Part shown: in pieces, positions 33,484 through 42,076 of the stretch
Layout: every line of letters starts with the position of its first letter
Numbering within the stretch: position 1 is the stretch's first letter
Source: Abyssibacter sp036156195
Lineage (GTDB): Bacteria; Pseudomonadota; Gammaproteobacteria; Nevskiales; OUC007
Reading direction: 5' to 3'
Length of the DNA: 64,000 bases
NCBI GenBank assembly: GCA_036156195.1
Contig: JAYZUZ010000019.1
Span: 55,016 to 119,015, forward strand
Translations under genes and position numbers: made by a program
Notes under the pieces: generated by a model
Database searches by the model: none
Seen by the model: only the letters and a program-made list of their open reading frames with translations
Told to the model about the DNA's origin: nothing

Positions 33484-34479
33484 TTAGGCCGATTCGCCGG
33501 CGCCGACTTTCGGAGGCGTCCAGCTGTCCAGTTCCATACCCAGACCCAGGCCGTGGCTTTCCAGCACTTCCTTGATCTCGTTCAGTGATTTCTTGCCAAG
33601 ATTCGGCGTCTTCATCAGCTCTGTCTCGGTGCGCTGCACGAGATCTCCAATGAAGTACACGTTCTCCGCCTTCAGGCAGTTAGCCGAACGGACGGTGAGG
33701 TCTAGTTCGTCAATTGGCTTCAGAAGCATCGGATTGATGACTTCCTGAGGCTCTTCCACCGTGGCTGCTGCTTCAGCATCCAGGTCAACGAATACAGCAA
33801 CCTGATCCCGGAGAATCTGAGCAGCTGTTTGCACCGCATCGCCAGCGTCCACGCTACCGTTGGTTTCGATATCGAGAATCAGCTTGTCGAGGTCGGTGCG
33901 CTGTTCAACACGGGCGCGCTCAACTGCGTAGCTGACACGACGAACCGGTGAGAACGAAGCGTCTAGTCGCAGACGACCCACACCGGAGCCTTCTTCCTCG
34001 CTGACTTTGGCAACGCTTGCGGCCGGCTGGTAGCCACGACCGGACGCAATCTTGAGGACCATCGAGAGCTTGCCGCCGGTCAGGTTCGCAATCACATGAT
34101 CCGGATTCACGATTTCGACATCATGATCAATCGTGATGTCACCTGCCGTAACCACACCGTCGCCGTCCTTGGAAAGACGGAGCTCAGCCGTCTCGCGTGC
34201 GTTCAAGCGCACTGCGACACCCTTGAGGTTCAGCAGGATGTCCATGACATCTTCCTGAACACCCTCGATGGTGGTGTACTCGTGCAGCACGCCTTCAATT
34301 TCCGCTTCCACGATCGCCGCGCCGGGGATCGAAGACAACAGGATGCGGCGCAGCGCATTACCCAGCGTGTGGCCGTAGCCACGCTCCAGCGGCTCGATGG
34401 CCACGCGGGCGCGCGTGTCAGAAACCTGATCGACGTCAACGCGACGAGGTTTCAGCAAGTCTTTTGAGGGACCGGTCAT
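33484..34479 (-). CDS. rpoA: RNA polymerase alpha subunit
   Basis: 331 residues. The N-terminal assembly domain (FEPLERGYGHTLGNALRRIL-type segment, here IEPLERGYGHTLGNALRRIL) and the C-terminal domain (LDLTVRSANCLKAENVYFIG, LGKKSLNEIKEVLESHGLGL), which contacts UP elements and activators, are both complete. Lies between rpsD and rplQ, the universal gammaproteobacterial position, in the alpha operon. Confidence 0.98.
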   Translation of the reverse strand: MTGPSKDLLKPRRVDVDQVSDTRARVAIEPLERGYGHTLGNALRRILLSSIPGAAIVEAEIEGVLHEYTTIEGVQEDVMDILLNLKGVAVRLNARETAELRLSKDGDGVVTAGDITIDHDVEIVNPDHVIANLTGGKLSMVLKIASGRGYQPAASVAKVSEEEGSGVGRLRLDASFSPVRRVSYAVERARVEQRTDLDKLILDIETNGSVDAGDAVQTAAQILRDQVAVFVDLDAEAAATVEEPQEVINPMLLKPIDELDLTVRSANCLKAENVYFIGDLVQRTETELMKTPNLGKKSLNEIKEVLESHGLGLGMELDSWTPPKVGAGESA

Positions 34480-34570
34480 AGGTAACGTACCTCACTAACC
34501 AACACAAAGCGGGCCCGAGGGCCCGACTATGGGGCGCGGCGTCATGACCTGACGCCGACACCAAGATGTA

Positions 34571-35191
34571 TTACTTCGAGTAGAGCTCGACGACGAGATT
34601 CTCGTTGATATCCGGCAGGATCTGATCACGATCCGGACGCGTTTTAAACGTGCCGGTGAGCTTCTTGTCATCGACTTCCATCCACTCGGGGAAACCGAGC
34701 TGAGAAGCGACTTCAAGTGCTGCCTGAATCCGTGTCTGCTTGCGAGCCTTCTCACGAATCTCCACCACATCGCCAGGGCTGACCTGGAAAGAGGGGATGT
34801 TCACGACCTGGCCGTTCACGACGATGCACTTGTGGTTCACAAGCTGGCGCGCTTCGGCGCGGGTCGAACCAAAGCCCATGCGATACACAACATTATCCAG
34901 ACGGCATTCGAGCATCTGGAGCAGCAGCAGGCCGGTCGAACCCTTTTGGGACGCTGCCTTCTTGTAGTAGTTGCGGAACTGACGCTCCAGCACACCGTAC
35001 ATGTGCTTCAACTTCTGCTTTTCGTGCAGCTGCAGCGCATAGTCCGACAAACGCTGCCGGCGGCTACCATGCATGCCAGGCGGCGTATCAATGCGGCACT
35101 TGGTTTCAATCGAGCGTCCGCGTCCTTTCAGGAACAAATCCGTTCCGGAACGACGCGACTGCTTGCACTTGGGTCCTGTGTACTTCGCCAT
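34571..35191 (-). CDS. rpsD: 30S ribosomal protein S4
   Basis: 206 residues: MAKYTGPKCKQSRRSGTDL start, then the S4 RNA-binding fold (LDNVVYRMGFGSTRAEARQL, VNHKCIVVNGQVVNIPSF). Primary 16S rRNA binder and, in enteric bacteria, the translational repressor of the alpha operon through a leader in front of rpsM. It starts three bases after the rpsK stop region and is separated from rpoA by 91 bases. Confidence 0.98.
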   Translation of the reverse strand: MAKYTGPKCKQSRRSGTDLFLKGRGRSIETKCRIDTPPGMHGSRRQRLSDYALQLHEKQKLKHMYGVLERQFRNYYKKAASQKGSTGLLLLQMLECRLDNVVYRMGFGSTRAEARQLVNHKCIVVNGQVVNIPSFQVSPGDVVEIREKARKQTRIQAALEVASQLGFPEWMEVDDKKLTGTFKTRPDRDQILPDINENLVVELYSK

Positions 35192-35194
35192 GTC

Positions 35195-35584
35195 TTAAAC
35201 CCGACGCTTCTTCGGAGGACGGCAGCCGTTATGCGGAATCGGCGTGACGTCTGCGATATTGGTGATGCGGAAGCCGACATTGTTCAACGCGCGAACAGCC
35301 GACTCACGACCCGGGCCTGGGCCCTTGACACGAACTTCGAGGTTTTTCACCCCGTGCTCCGCGGCGGCATTGCCAGCCTTCTCTGCTGCGATCTGCGCGG
35401 CAAACGGCGTGGACTTACGGGAGCCCTTAAAACCGCTACCACCGGCAGTCGCCCAGGACAACGCATTGCCCTGACGATCGGTGATCGTGATGATGGTGTT
35501 GTTGAACGTTGCGTGGACGTGCGCGATGCCGTCAGCAATGTTCTTTTTGACCCGCTTCCGCGGACGCGCTTGAGCCTTGGCCAT
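35195..35584 (-). CDS. rpsK: 30S ribosomal protein S11
   Basis: 129 residues: KNIADGIAHVHATFNNTIIT, GGSGFKGSRKSTPFAAQIAA and the C-terminal ITNIADVTPIPHNGCRPPKK are the S11 signature. Forms the platform of the small subunit near the mRNA exit. The C-terminal RPPKKRRV tail is the usual one. Lies 11 bases after rpsM. Confidence 0.98.
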   Translation of the reverse strand: MAKAQARPRKRVKKNIADGIAHVHATFNNTIITITDRQGNALSWATAGGSGFKGSRKSTPFAAQIAAEKAGNAAAEHGVKNLEVRVKGPGPGRESAVRALNNVGFRITNIADVTPIPHNGCRPPKKRRV

Positions 35585-35595
35585 GTCTGACTAAC

Positions 35596-35952
35596 CTACT
35601 TACGAATCGGACGACGCGGGCCCTTCCGGGTGCGTGCGTTGGTACGAGTGCGCTGACCATGAACCGGCAGGCCGCGACGATGGCGAATCCCGCGATAGCA
35701 ACCCAGATCCATCAAGCGCTTGATGTTCATGCTGATCTCACGACGGAGATCACCTTCCACCGTGAACTTGGCAACGGCCGCACGCAGCCCATCGATCTCC
35801 GGCTCAGCCAATTCCTTGACCTTGACGTCCGGCGCTACACCGGCCTCGTCACAAATCGCTTTAGCGCGAGTCGGGCCAATGCCATAAATGGCCTGCAGTG
35901 CGATCACTGCATGCTTGTTGGCTGGTACGTTGACGCCTGCAATACGCGCCAT
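35596..35952 (-). CDS. rpsM: 30S ribosomal protein S13
   Basis: 118 residues: MARIAGVNVPANKHAVIALQ, the helix-two-turn-helix region YGIGPTRAKAICDEAG and the basic GQRTRTNARTRKGPRRP tail are typical of S13, which contacts the 50S subunit and P-site tRNA. First gene of the alpha operon; AGGAG lies nine bases upstream, and a good promoter is present 47-75 bases upstream. Confidence 0.98.
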   Translation of the reverse strand: MARIAGVNVPANKHAVIALQAIYGIGPTRAKAICDEAGVAPDVKVKELAEPEIDGLRAAVAKFTVEGDLRREISMNIKRLMDLGCYRGIRHRRGLPVHGQRTRTNARTRKGPRRPIRK

Positions 35953-35998
35953 GCTCTAACTCCTGTGAACTGCCTGCGCGGCCCGAAAAAGGCGCGCG

Positions 35999-36027
35999 AA
36001 TTTACCGAAAATATCGACTGATGACAA
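35999..36027 (-). promoter_or_regulatory. Sigma-70 promoter of the alpha operon (rpsM)
   Basis: On the minus strand TTGTCA (36027-36022) and TAAATT (36004-35999) are separated by exactly 17 bases. The following GC-rich stretch CGCGCGCC is the kind of discriminator seen at stringently controlled ribosomal promoters. It lies between rpmJ and rpsM, where an alpha-operon promoter is expected. Confidence 0.65.
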
Positions 36028-36058
36028 GGTGCAGCTGATTGGCGGCACCTGACATCGA

Positions 36059-36172
36059 TCAACCCTGACGCTGCTTATGCCGCGGGTCCGTGCAGATCAC
36101 GCGCACGGTACCGTGCCGACGAATGATCTTGCAGTTGCGGCAGATCTTCTTAACAGACGCTCGAACTTTCAT
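36059..36172 (-). CDS. rpmJ: 50S ribosomal protein L36 (zinc-binding form)
   Basis: A 37-residue protein read directly from the minus strand: MKVRASVKKICRNCKIIRRH then GTVRVICTDPRHKQRQG. The CxxC...C...H pattern (Cys in ICRNC, Cys in VICTD, His in PRHK) is the zinc-ribbon form of L36. It follows secY by 15 bases and closes the spc operon, as in other gammaproteobacteria. Confidence 0.95.
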   Translation of the reverse strand: MKVRASVKKICRNCKIIRRHGTVRVICTDPRHKQRQG

Positions 36173-36187
36173 GCGTCGATCCTCTTG

Positions 36188-37531
36188 TTACCGTGTCACG
36201 CCGGCACCGCCCGGTGCCCGCAAATTCGCTTTCTTCATCAGTCCCTCGTACTGGTGGGACATCAGATGTGCTTGCAGCTGCGCCATGAAATCCATAACCA
36301 CAACCACGATGATGAGCAGGCTTGTGCCACCGAAGTAAAACGGCACATTCCACTCAAGAATCAAGAACTCCGGCAGCAGACACACCAGCGTGATGTACGC
36401 AGCACCTGCAACCGTGAGCTTGGTCAACACATTGTCGATGTAACGTGCCGTCTGCGCGCCTGGACGCACACCGGGAATGAACGCACCTGACTTCTTCAGA
36501 TTGTCGGCAGTCTCACGCGAATCGAAGACCAACGCGGTGTAGAAGAAACAGAAGAACACGATCATCAGCGCGTACAGGAGTACGTACAGCGGCTGCCCAG
36601 GAGATAGCGCGTTCGCGATCGACTGCAAAAATCCGGGACCGCCCTCCCCAAAGAACCGCACAATCGACGCGGGGAACAAAATGATTGAGGACGCGAAAAT
36701 CGGCGGAATCACGCCACTCATATTCAACTTGAGCGGGAGATGCTGCGTTTGCGCGGCAAACATTTTACGTCCCTGCTGGCGACGCGCATGGTGCACCGGA
36801 ATGCGCCGTTGGGCACGTTCCACGAACACTACGAACCAGGTCACACCGATGGCAAGCGCAAACAGCAGTACAACTTGCCAGGATGCCATTGAACCCTCGC
36901 TGACCAGCTGTGCCGTGGCACCCAGTGCAGTCGGGAGACCCGCCACAATGCTGGCAAAAATGATCATTGAGATCCCGTTGCCGATGCCACGCTCAGTCAC
37001 CTGCTCACCCAACCACATCAGGAAGATTGTCCCGGTGACCAGAGAGACCGCCGCCGTGAAGATAAAGGGCATGCCTGGATTGATCGCTACGCCACTGTTT
37101 TGCAACGCGACTGCGGCACCAATGGACTGGAAGGTCGCAAGCCCCAACGTACCGTATCGCGTGTACTGGGTAATCTTCCGACGTCCGGCCTCGCCTTCCT
37201 TTTTCAACTCCTTGAGCGGCTCGTACACGGCCGTCATGAGCTGGATGATGATGCTGGCCGAGATGTACGGCATGATGCCCAGTGCAAACAGACTCAGACG
37301 CTCCAGTGCCCCACCCGAGAACATGTTGAACATGTCCAGGATGGTGCCGCGCTGAGCTTCAAACAGTGCTGCAAGCTGTTGGGGATCGATGCCGGGCACT
37401 GGGATGAAGGACCCGATGCGGTAGACGATCAGTGCCCCGAGCAGGAACAGCAGACGGCTACGAACCTCTCCCAACTTGGAGAGATCCGGCATCATGCCGC
37501 CTGCTGCTGGATTGGCGCCTTGTCGAGCCAT
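36188..37531 (-). CDS. secY: Protein translocase subunit SecY
   Basis: 447 residues with ten membrane segments. IYRIGSFIPVPGIDP, FNMFSGGALERLSLFALGIM (plug region), ITQYTRYGTLGLATFQSIG and the C-terminal ATALVFDSRETADNLKKSGAFIPGVRPG-like loop (here FYTALVFDSRETADNLKKSG) are the SecY pattern. Central channel of the Sec translocon with SecE (63052-63432) and SecG. Its ATG shares one base with the rplO stop. Confidence 0.97.
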   Translation of the reverse strand: MARQGANPAAGGMMPDLSKLGEVRSRLLFLLGALIVYRIGSFIPVPGIDPQQLAALFEAQRGTILDMFNMFSGGALERLSLFALGIMPYISASIIIQLMTAVYEPLKELKKEGEAGRRKITQYTRYGTLGLATFQSIGAAVALQNSGVAINPGMPFIFTAAVSLVTGTIFLMWLGEQVTERGIGNGISMIIFASIVAGLPTALGATAQLVSEGSMASWQVVLLFALAIGVTWFVVFVERAQRRIPVHHARRQQGRKMFAAQTQHLPLKLNMSGVIPPIFASSIILFPASIVRFFGEGGPGFLQSIANALSPGQPLYVLLYALMIVFFCFFYTALVFDSRETADNLKKSGAFIPGVRPGAQTARYIDNVLTKLTVAGAAYITLVCLLPEFLILEWNVPFYFGGTSLLIIVVVVMDFMAQLQAHLMSHQYEGLMKKANLRAPGGAGVTR

Positions 37532-37968
37532 TATTCGCTTCCGACGCTACCGCCAGCTGCTTCAATCGCCTTCGCAGCACTCGCCGTGGTGCGAAGACCC
37601 ACAATCTTGACGGCGCGCGTAATCTCGCCCGATCCGATGATCTTGCAATCAATGGTGTTGCCGTTCAGCAGACCAGCTGCCTTAAGACTCGCAAGATCAA
37701 CCGTTTCAATACCGCTCTTATCCAAGGTATCCAGACGCAACTCCGCAACAAGCGGTGAAGTGCGGGAACGGAAGCCACGCTTGGGGAGTCGACGCTGCAA
37801 CGGCATCTGACCACCCTCGAAACCGGGCTTTGGCATGCCACCACTGCGCGATTTCTGGCCCTTGATTCCGCGACCACAGGTTTTACCGTTGCCGGACGAA
37901 TGACCACGTCCGACACGATTGCGTAGTTTCTTTGAGCCTTTGGCTGGCTTGAGATCGTTTAGCTGCAT
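37531..37968 (-). CDS. rplO: 50S ribosomal protein L15
   Basis: 145 residues from ATG 37968 (MQLNDLKPAKGSKKLRNRVG); a ten-codon upstream extension overlaps rpmD and lacks homology. The glycine/arginine-rich GRGHSSGNGKTCGRGIKGQK and FEGGQMPLQRRLPKRGF segments are diagnostic. Lies between rpmD and secY in the spc operon. Confidence 0.97.
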   Translation of the reverse strand: MQLNDLKPAKGSKKLRNRVGRGHSSGNGKTCGRGIKGQKSRSGGMPKPGFEGGQMPLQRRLPKRGFRSRTSPLVAELRLDTLDKSGIETVDLASLKAAGLLNGNTIDCKIIGSGEITRAVKIVGLRTTASAAKAIEAAGGSVGSE

Positions 37969-37972
37969 TGGC

Positions 37973-38170
37973 TTAGCCCTCAACCGCTTCTTCAACACGA
38001 AGCAGGTAGTCGATCTTGCGAACCATGCCCATGTTCTCTGGCGTCGTGATGACGTCCACAGTCTGGTGCATGCGACGGAGTCCCAGACCGCGTGCGCAGG
38101 CCTGGTGTGCCTTGAGACGCCCGCTAAGGCTTCTCACAAGGGTCACACGGATAGTCTTTTCGCTGCTCAT
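37973..38170 (-). CDS. rpmD: 50S ribosomal protein L30
   Basis: 65 residues: IRVTLVRSLSGRLKAHQACA, LGLRRMHQTVDVITTPENMG and MVRKIDYLLRVEE match bacterial L30 over its whole length. Located between rpsE and rplO, with only four bases to rplO. Confidence 0.96.
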   Translation of the reverse strand: MSSEKTIRVTLVRSLSGRLKAHQACARGLGLRRMHQTVDVITTPENMGMVRKIDYLLRVEEAVEG

Positions 38171-38184
38171 CAGATGTGCTCCGC

Positions 38185-38691
38185 TTACGCGCGAATCTCT
38201 TCGACGGCTTTGCCACGCTTGGCCGCGATGTATTCGGGATCGTGCATATTCGTCAGTGCGTTGACGGTTGCACGGACCAGGTTGACCGGGTTACGCGAGC
38301 CGTAGCTCTTGGCCAGCACGTTCTGCACGCCGGCGACCTCGAACACAGCGCGCATCGCGCCGCCCGCGATGACGCCCGTACCGTCAGAGGCGGGGCGCAT
38401 GATTACGCGCGTTGCGCCGTGACGACCCTGGATCGGGTGCTGCAAGGTGCCAGAGGTGAGCGGAACCGAGACCATGTTCTTACGGGCCTGCTCCATTGCC
38501 TTCTGGATTGCCAGCGGCACTTCACGAGCCTTGCCGTAGCCGAAGCCCACGCGTCCTTCGCCATCACCAACAACGGTCAGCGCGGTGAAGCCGAACTGCC
38601 GGCCACCCTTAACCACTTTGGCGACACGGTTAACCGTGACCAGCTTTTCGAGCAGATCGCCCTGCCCGTTGTTGTTGTCGTTTCTTGCCAT
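38185..38691 (-). CDS. rpsE: 30S ribosomal protein S5
   Basis: 168 residues: LLEKLVTVNRVAKVVKGGRQ (N-terminal dsRNA-binding fold), FGYGKAREVPLAIQKAMEQA and AGGAMRAVFEVAGVQNVLAK are the S5 signature. Contributes to decoding accuracy; the spectinomycin-loop region RVAKVVKGGRQFGF is wild-type in appearance. Between rplR and rpmD. Confidence 0.97.
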   Translation of the reverse strand: MARNDNNNGQGDLLEKLVTVNRVAKVVKGGRQFGFTALTVVGDGEGRVGFGYGKAREVPLAIQKAMEQARKNMVSVPLTSGTLQHPIQGRHGATRVIMRPASDGTGVIAGGAMRAVFEVAGVQNVLAKSYGSRNPVNLVRATVNALTNMHDPEYIAAKRGKAVEEIRA

Positions 38692-38700
38692 CTCAGTGCC

Positions 38701-39057
38701 TTAGAACTTGAGGCCGCCCTCACGAGCGGCGTCGGCGAGCGCTTTGACCCGACCGTGGTAGCGGAAGCCAGAACGATCGAAGGCGACGGTTTCGATACCG
38801 GCTGCCTTAGCCCGTTCGGCCACGGTACGGCCAACCAGCGCCGCAGCTTCGATGTTGCCGCTGTGACCACTGACGTCGTCGCGTACCGACTTGTCGATGG
38901 TTGACGCGGATGCCAGCGTCTTGCCGCCGTCGGCCGCAATAATCTGTGCGTAGATGTGGCGCGGCGTACGGTGCACGCACAGGCGTGGCACACGCAGCTC
39001 GGCGATCTTTGCGCGCGTCTTGCGGGCGCGGCGAATGCGTTTTGTCTTGTCGGCCAT
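38701..39057 (-). CDS. rplR: 50S ribosomal protein L18
   Basis: 118 residues; KTKRIRRARKTRAKIAELRV, LCVHRTPRHIYAQIIAADGG and the C-terminal AFDRSGFRYHGRVKALADAA are typical of L18, a 5S rRNA-binding protein that acts with L5. Lies three bases after rplF. Confidence 0.97.
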   Translation of the reverse strand: MADKTKRIRRARKTRAKIAELRVPRLCVHRTPRHIYAQIIAADGGKTLASASTIDKSVRDDVSGHSGNIEAAALVGRTVAERAKAAGIETVAFDRSGFRYHGRVKALADAAREGGLKF

Positions 39058-39060
39058 GGC

Positions 39061-39591
39061 TTACTTCTTCTTCGCTTCTTTCCGAAGGACCCGCTCATCC
39101 GAGTAGCGCACGCCCTTGCCCTTGTAAGGCTCCGGCGGACGGAACGCCCGAATTTCTGCGGCCACTTGCCCTACGACCTGCTTGTTCGCACCCTTGACCA
39201 CGATCTCCGTCTGAGACGGCGTTTCAATGGTGATGCCTTCAGGCACCGGGTAATCGATCGGATGCGAGAAGCCGAGCGCCAGGTTGAGCTTGTTGCCCTG
39301 CGCCTGCGCGCGGTAACCCACGCCGACGAGCTGCAACTTTCGCTCAAAGCCCGTGCTGACACCGACAACCATGTTGCTGACGAGCGCACGCATGGTTCCC
39401 GACATCGCAGTATTGCGGGCGATGGAGTCGTCGGACACACGAACCAGACCGTCTTCGACAGACAGTTCGATGCCCGCCGGTACGTCCATATCCAGCTGTC
39501 CGTTCTTTCCCTTCACCATGACACGGCCGTCGGCAAATTTGACTTCGACGCCTGCCGGCAAGGTGATCGGATTCTTGGCTACGCGACTCAT
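39061..39591 (-). CDS. rplF: 50S ribosomal protein L6
   Basis: 176 residues from ATG 39591 (MSRVAKNPITLPAGVEVKFA); the longer frame upstream overlaps rpsH. VGVGYRAQAQGNKLNLALGF, SHPIDYPVPEGI and the C-terminal RPPEPYKGKGVRYSDERV are the L6 signature. Binds near the factor-binding site of the large subunit. Confidence 0.97.
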   Translation of the reverse strand: MSRVAKNPITLPAGVEVKFADGRVMVKGKNGQLDMDVPAGIELSVEDGLVRVSDDSIARNTAMSGTMRALVSNMVVGVSTGFERKLQLVGVGYRAQAQGNKLNLALGFSHPIDYPVPEGITIETPSQTEIVVKGANKQVVGQVAAEIRAFRPPEPYKGKGVRYSDERVLRKEAKKK

Positions 39592-39592
39592 A

Positions 39593-39988
39593 TCAGGCCA
39601 CCGTGCAAAGCACTTCGCCACCCTGGCCGAGCTCGCGTGCACGGCGATCGGAGATCACCCCTGCAGAGGTCGACACAATGGCAATACCTAACCCACCCAG
39701 GACTTCCGGCAAGCTGTCCTTACCGCGGTAAATCCGCAGAGACGGCTTGCTGACACGCTGCAAATGCTCGATGACACCTTTGCCTTCGAAGTACTTGAGC
39801 GCGACAACCAGGGTCGGCTTTCCATCCACTTCAGTGCTGTTGAAATCGGCGATAAAGCCCTCTTCTTTCAACACTTCAGCGATCGCTTTTTTAACTTTCG
39901 ACGCCGGCATGCGAACTTCCTTTTTCCGCGCGGCCTGGCCGTTGCGGATGCGGGTCAGCATGTCGGAGATCGGATCAGTCATGCTCAT
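39593..39988 (-). CDS. rpsH: 30S ribosomal protein S8
   Basis: 131 residues: MSMTDPISDMLTRIRNGQAA start, VSKPSLRIYRGKDSLPEVLG, and the C-terminal GLGIAIVSTSAGVISDRRAR RNA-binding block. In enteric bacteria S8 represses the spc operon by binding the rplE mRNA region; no separate leader is visible here. Ends one base before the rplF start. Confidence 0.97.
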   Translation of the reverse strand: MSMTDPISDMLTRIRNGQAARKKEVRMPASKVKKAIAEVLKEEGFIADFNSTEVDGKPTLVVALKYFEGKGVIEHLQRVSKPSLRIYRGKDSLPEVLGGLGIAIVSTSAGVISDRRARELGQGGEVLCTVA

Positions 39989-40007
39989 AGCAACACCGAT
40001 ATCCCGT

Positions 40008-40313
40008 TTACCAACTAGACTTGACGAGTCCGGGGACTTCGCCGTTCATTGCTGCCTGACGCAGCTTGTTCCGAGCAAGACCGAACTTGCGGTAGTAACC
40101 GCGCGGCCGGCCCGTTACGTTGCATCGATTGCGCATACGCACGGGGCTCGCATCACGAGGAAGCGCCTGCAGTGCCTGCACAGCGGCATAACGCTCCTCG
40201 AAACTGGTCTCTGGATCACTGATCTTGGCCTTGAGTGCGGCCCGCTTCTCAGCGTACTTCTCGACCAGCTTTGCGCGCTTGACTTCACGCGCGATCATGC
40301 TCTTCTTCGCCAT
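40008..40313 (-). CDS. rpsN: 30S ribosomal protein S14 (zinc-free form)
   Basis: 101 residues; MAKKSMIAREVKRAKLVEKY and the C-terminal RCNVTGRPRGYYRKFGLARN. The length and the lack of paired CxxC motifs show the long, zinc-independent S14 type, in contrast to the zinc-ribbon L36 of the same operon. Lies between rplE and rpsH. Confidence 0.97.
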   Translation of the reverse strand: MAKKSMIAREVKRAKLVEKYAEKRAALKAKISDPETSFEERYAAVQALQALPRDASPVRMRNRCNVTGRPRGYYRKFGLARNKLRQAAMNGEVPGLVKSSW

Positions 40314-40329
40314 AAGGTCCTAACCGTCC

Positions 40330-40866
40330 TTAATTGCGGAATGGGAACTCGAACGCATCGAGCAGCGCTCGACCTTCTTCATCGTTCCGAGCCGTTGTCG
40401 TAATGGTGATATCCATACCCCGGAGTGCATCGACTTTGTCGTACTCGATCTCGGGGAAGATGATCTGTTCGTTCACACCCATGGTGTAGTTACCGCGACC
40501 GTCGAACGACTTGGGATTCAAGCCTCGGAAGTCACGGATGCGCGGCAGTGCCACGTGCACCAAGCGCTCAAGAAACTCGTACATGTGAGCACGACGCAAC
40601 GTCACCTTGGCGCCAATTGGCCAACCCTCGCGGATCTTGAAGCCAGCGACGGACTTGCGTGCGTAAGTCACAATCGGCTTCTGACCGGCGATTTTCGCCA
40701 TGTCAGCAACCGCGTGTTCCATGATCTTCTTGTCAGCAACCGCTTCGCCAAGGCCCATGTTCAGGGTGATCTTGACCAGTCGCGGTGCTTCCATGACGCC
40801 GCAGTCGAGCTTTTTCATCAGCTCGGGGCGGATCGTCTCGTTGTATCGAGTTGCCAGTGTAGTCAT
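40330..40866 (-). CDS. rplE: 50S ribosomal protein L5
   Basis: 178 residues: LVKITLNMGLGEAVADKKIM, GQKPIVTYARKSVAGFKIRE, the conserved FDGRGNYTMGVNEQIIFPEI and the DITITTTARNDEEGRALLDA C-terminal region. Binds 5S rRNA and contacts P-site tRNA. Located 12 bases after rplX. Confidence 0.97.
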   Translation of the reverse strand: MTTLATRYNETIRPELMKKLDCGVMEAPRLVKITLNMGLGEAVADKKIMEHAVADMAKIAGQKPIVTYARKSVAGFKIREGWPIGAKVTLRRAHMYEFLERLVHVALPRIRDFRGLNPKSFDGRGNYTMGVNEQIIFPEIEYDKVDALRGMDITITTTARNDEEGRALLDAFEFPFRN

Positions 40867-40878
40867 GACCGTCTCTCG

Positions 40879-41205
40879 TTAGACCTCAACGGCCTTGTCG
40901 GTTGACTTGAAGAAGCGCTCCTTCTGGCGCGCATCACCTTCGCCGACCCAGCGGAAACCGACGCGATCACCCTTGCCCGTTTCGGGGTTGTAGAGCATCA
41001 CGTTGGACACGTGTATCGGCATTTCCTGTTCGACGATGCCGCCGGCCACACCCGCATTCGGGTTGGGCTTGACGTGCTTCTTCGCCATGTTGATGCCTTC
41101 GACCACAATGCGGTCTTCGGACACGATGCGGGACACAGCGCCGCGACGGCCCTTGTCCTTGCCTGCGATCACGATGACGTCATCGCCTGTCTTCAAACGC
41201 TGCAT
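40879..41205 (-). CDS. rplX: 50S ribosomal protein L24
   Basis: 108 residues from ATG 41205. The KOW motif GDDVIVIAGKDKGRRGAVSR and the GINMAKKHVKPNP segment identify L24, an early assembly initiator of the 50S subunit. The ATG overlaps the end of rplN (41205), so the two are coupled. A longer upstream frame is a shadow of rplN. Confidence 0.96.
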   Translation of the reverse strand: MQRLKTGDDVIVIAGKDKGRRGAVSRIVSEDRIVVEGINMAKKHVKPNPNAGVAGGIVEQEMPIHVSNVMLYNPETGKGDRVGFRWVGEGDARQKERFFKSTDKAVEV

Positions 41206-41570
41206 CACAGCACCTCCGGAGCGAGCGAGATGATGCGCATGTACTTCTCGCGCAGTTCGCGGGTCACGGGGCCGAAGATACGAGTACCGATTGGCTCGAG
41301 CTTCTGGTTCAGAAGTACGGCCGCATTCGTGTCGAAGCGAATAACCGAGCCATCCGGACGGCGAACGCCGCGACGCGTACGAACCACCACCGCGTTGTGA
41401 ACCTCGCCCTTCTTCACTTTGCCGCGAGGAATGGCATCTTTGACCGTCACCTTGATGATGTCGCCGATCTGGGCATAACGACGGTGAGAACCGCCGAGCA
41501 CCTTCACGCACATCACGCGACGGGCACCGCTGTTGTCAGCGGCATTCAGCATGCTTTCTGTCTGAATCAT
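41205..41570 (-). CDS. rplN: 50S ribosomal protein L14
   Basis: 121 residues from ATG 41570: MIQTESMLNAADNSGARRVM, VLGGSHRRYAQIGDIIKVTV and VVRTRRGVRRPDGSVIRFDT are diagnostic. Typical length is 122. First gene of the classical spc group; here it is only 13 bases after rpsQ, so read-through from the S10 group is likely. Confidence 0.96.
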   Translation of the reverse strand: MIQTESMLNAADNSGARRVMCVKVLGGSHRRYAQIGDIIKVTVKDAIPRGKVKKGEVHNAVVVRTRRGVRRPDGSVIRFDTNAAVLLNQKLEPIGTRIFGPVTRELREKYMRIISLAPEVL

Positions 41571-41583
41571 CGCTTGCGCCTCG

Positions 41584-41856
41584 TTAGACGACGACAGCCG
41601 ACTCGACGACTTCAACCAGTCGCCACGTCTTCTGCTTGGAGATCGGACGGCAAGACACCACGCGCACCAGGTCACCCGACTTCGCCGTATTCTCGGCATC
41701 GTGGGCGTGAATCTTGGTGCTGCGACGGATGTACTTCCCGTACAGCGGATGCTTTTCACGACGCTCGATCAGCACCGTGATGGTCTTGTCACCCTTGTCA
41801 GAGACCACCCGGCCTACCGCAGCGTGTTCGACCTTGTTCTGTGTCGCTTCAGTCAT
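41584..41856 (-). CDS. rpsQ: 30S ribosomal protein S17
   Basis: 90 residues: GRVVSDKGDKTITVLIERRE, HPLYGKYIRRSTKIHAHDAE and CRPISKQKTWRLVEVVE match S17 along its length. Last gene of the S10 group, two bases after rpmC. Confidence 0.97.
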   Translation of the reverse strand: MTEATQNKVEHAAVGRVVSDKGDKTITVLIERREKHPLYGKYIRRSTKIHAHDAENTAKSGDLVRVVSCRPISKQKTWRLVEVVESAVVV

Positions 41857-41858
41857 GA

Positions 41859-42074
41859 CTAACCAGCCTGCTCAAGAATGGAGCGGGCATTGATGGCGGT
41901 TTTCACCCGCGCAATGTTCCGCTTCACTTCACGAATCCGATGGACCTGCGTCATCTGACCGGTCGCCATCTGCATACGCAGATTGAAATGCTCACGTGCG
42001 AGCGAGAGCAGCTCGTCCTGCAGTTCGGCGTCGCTCTTGGCAGCCAGCGATTTATTGTATTCCGCAGCTTTCAT
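41859..42074 (-). CDS. rpmC: 50S ribosomal protein L29
   Basis: 71 residues, slightly longer than the 63 of E. coli L29. SDAELQDELLSLAREHFNLR, MQMATGQMTQVHRIREVKRN and IARVKTAINAR form the two-helix L29 pattern. Sits at the tunnel exit and with L23 forms the SRP/trigger-factor docking site. Two bases after rplP. Confidence 0.95.
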   Translation of the reverse strand: MKAAEYNKSLAAKSDAELQDELLSLAREHFNLRMQMATGQMTQVHRIREVKRNIARVKTAINARSILEQAG

Positions 42075-42076
42075 GA

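Noticed and set aside
37531..37998. Longer rplO start at 37998
   Set aside because: The ten extra residues overlap rpmD and have no counterpart in L15; ATG 37968 begins at the conserved MQLNDLKPA.
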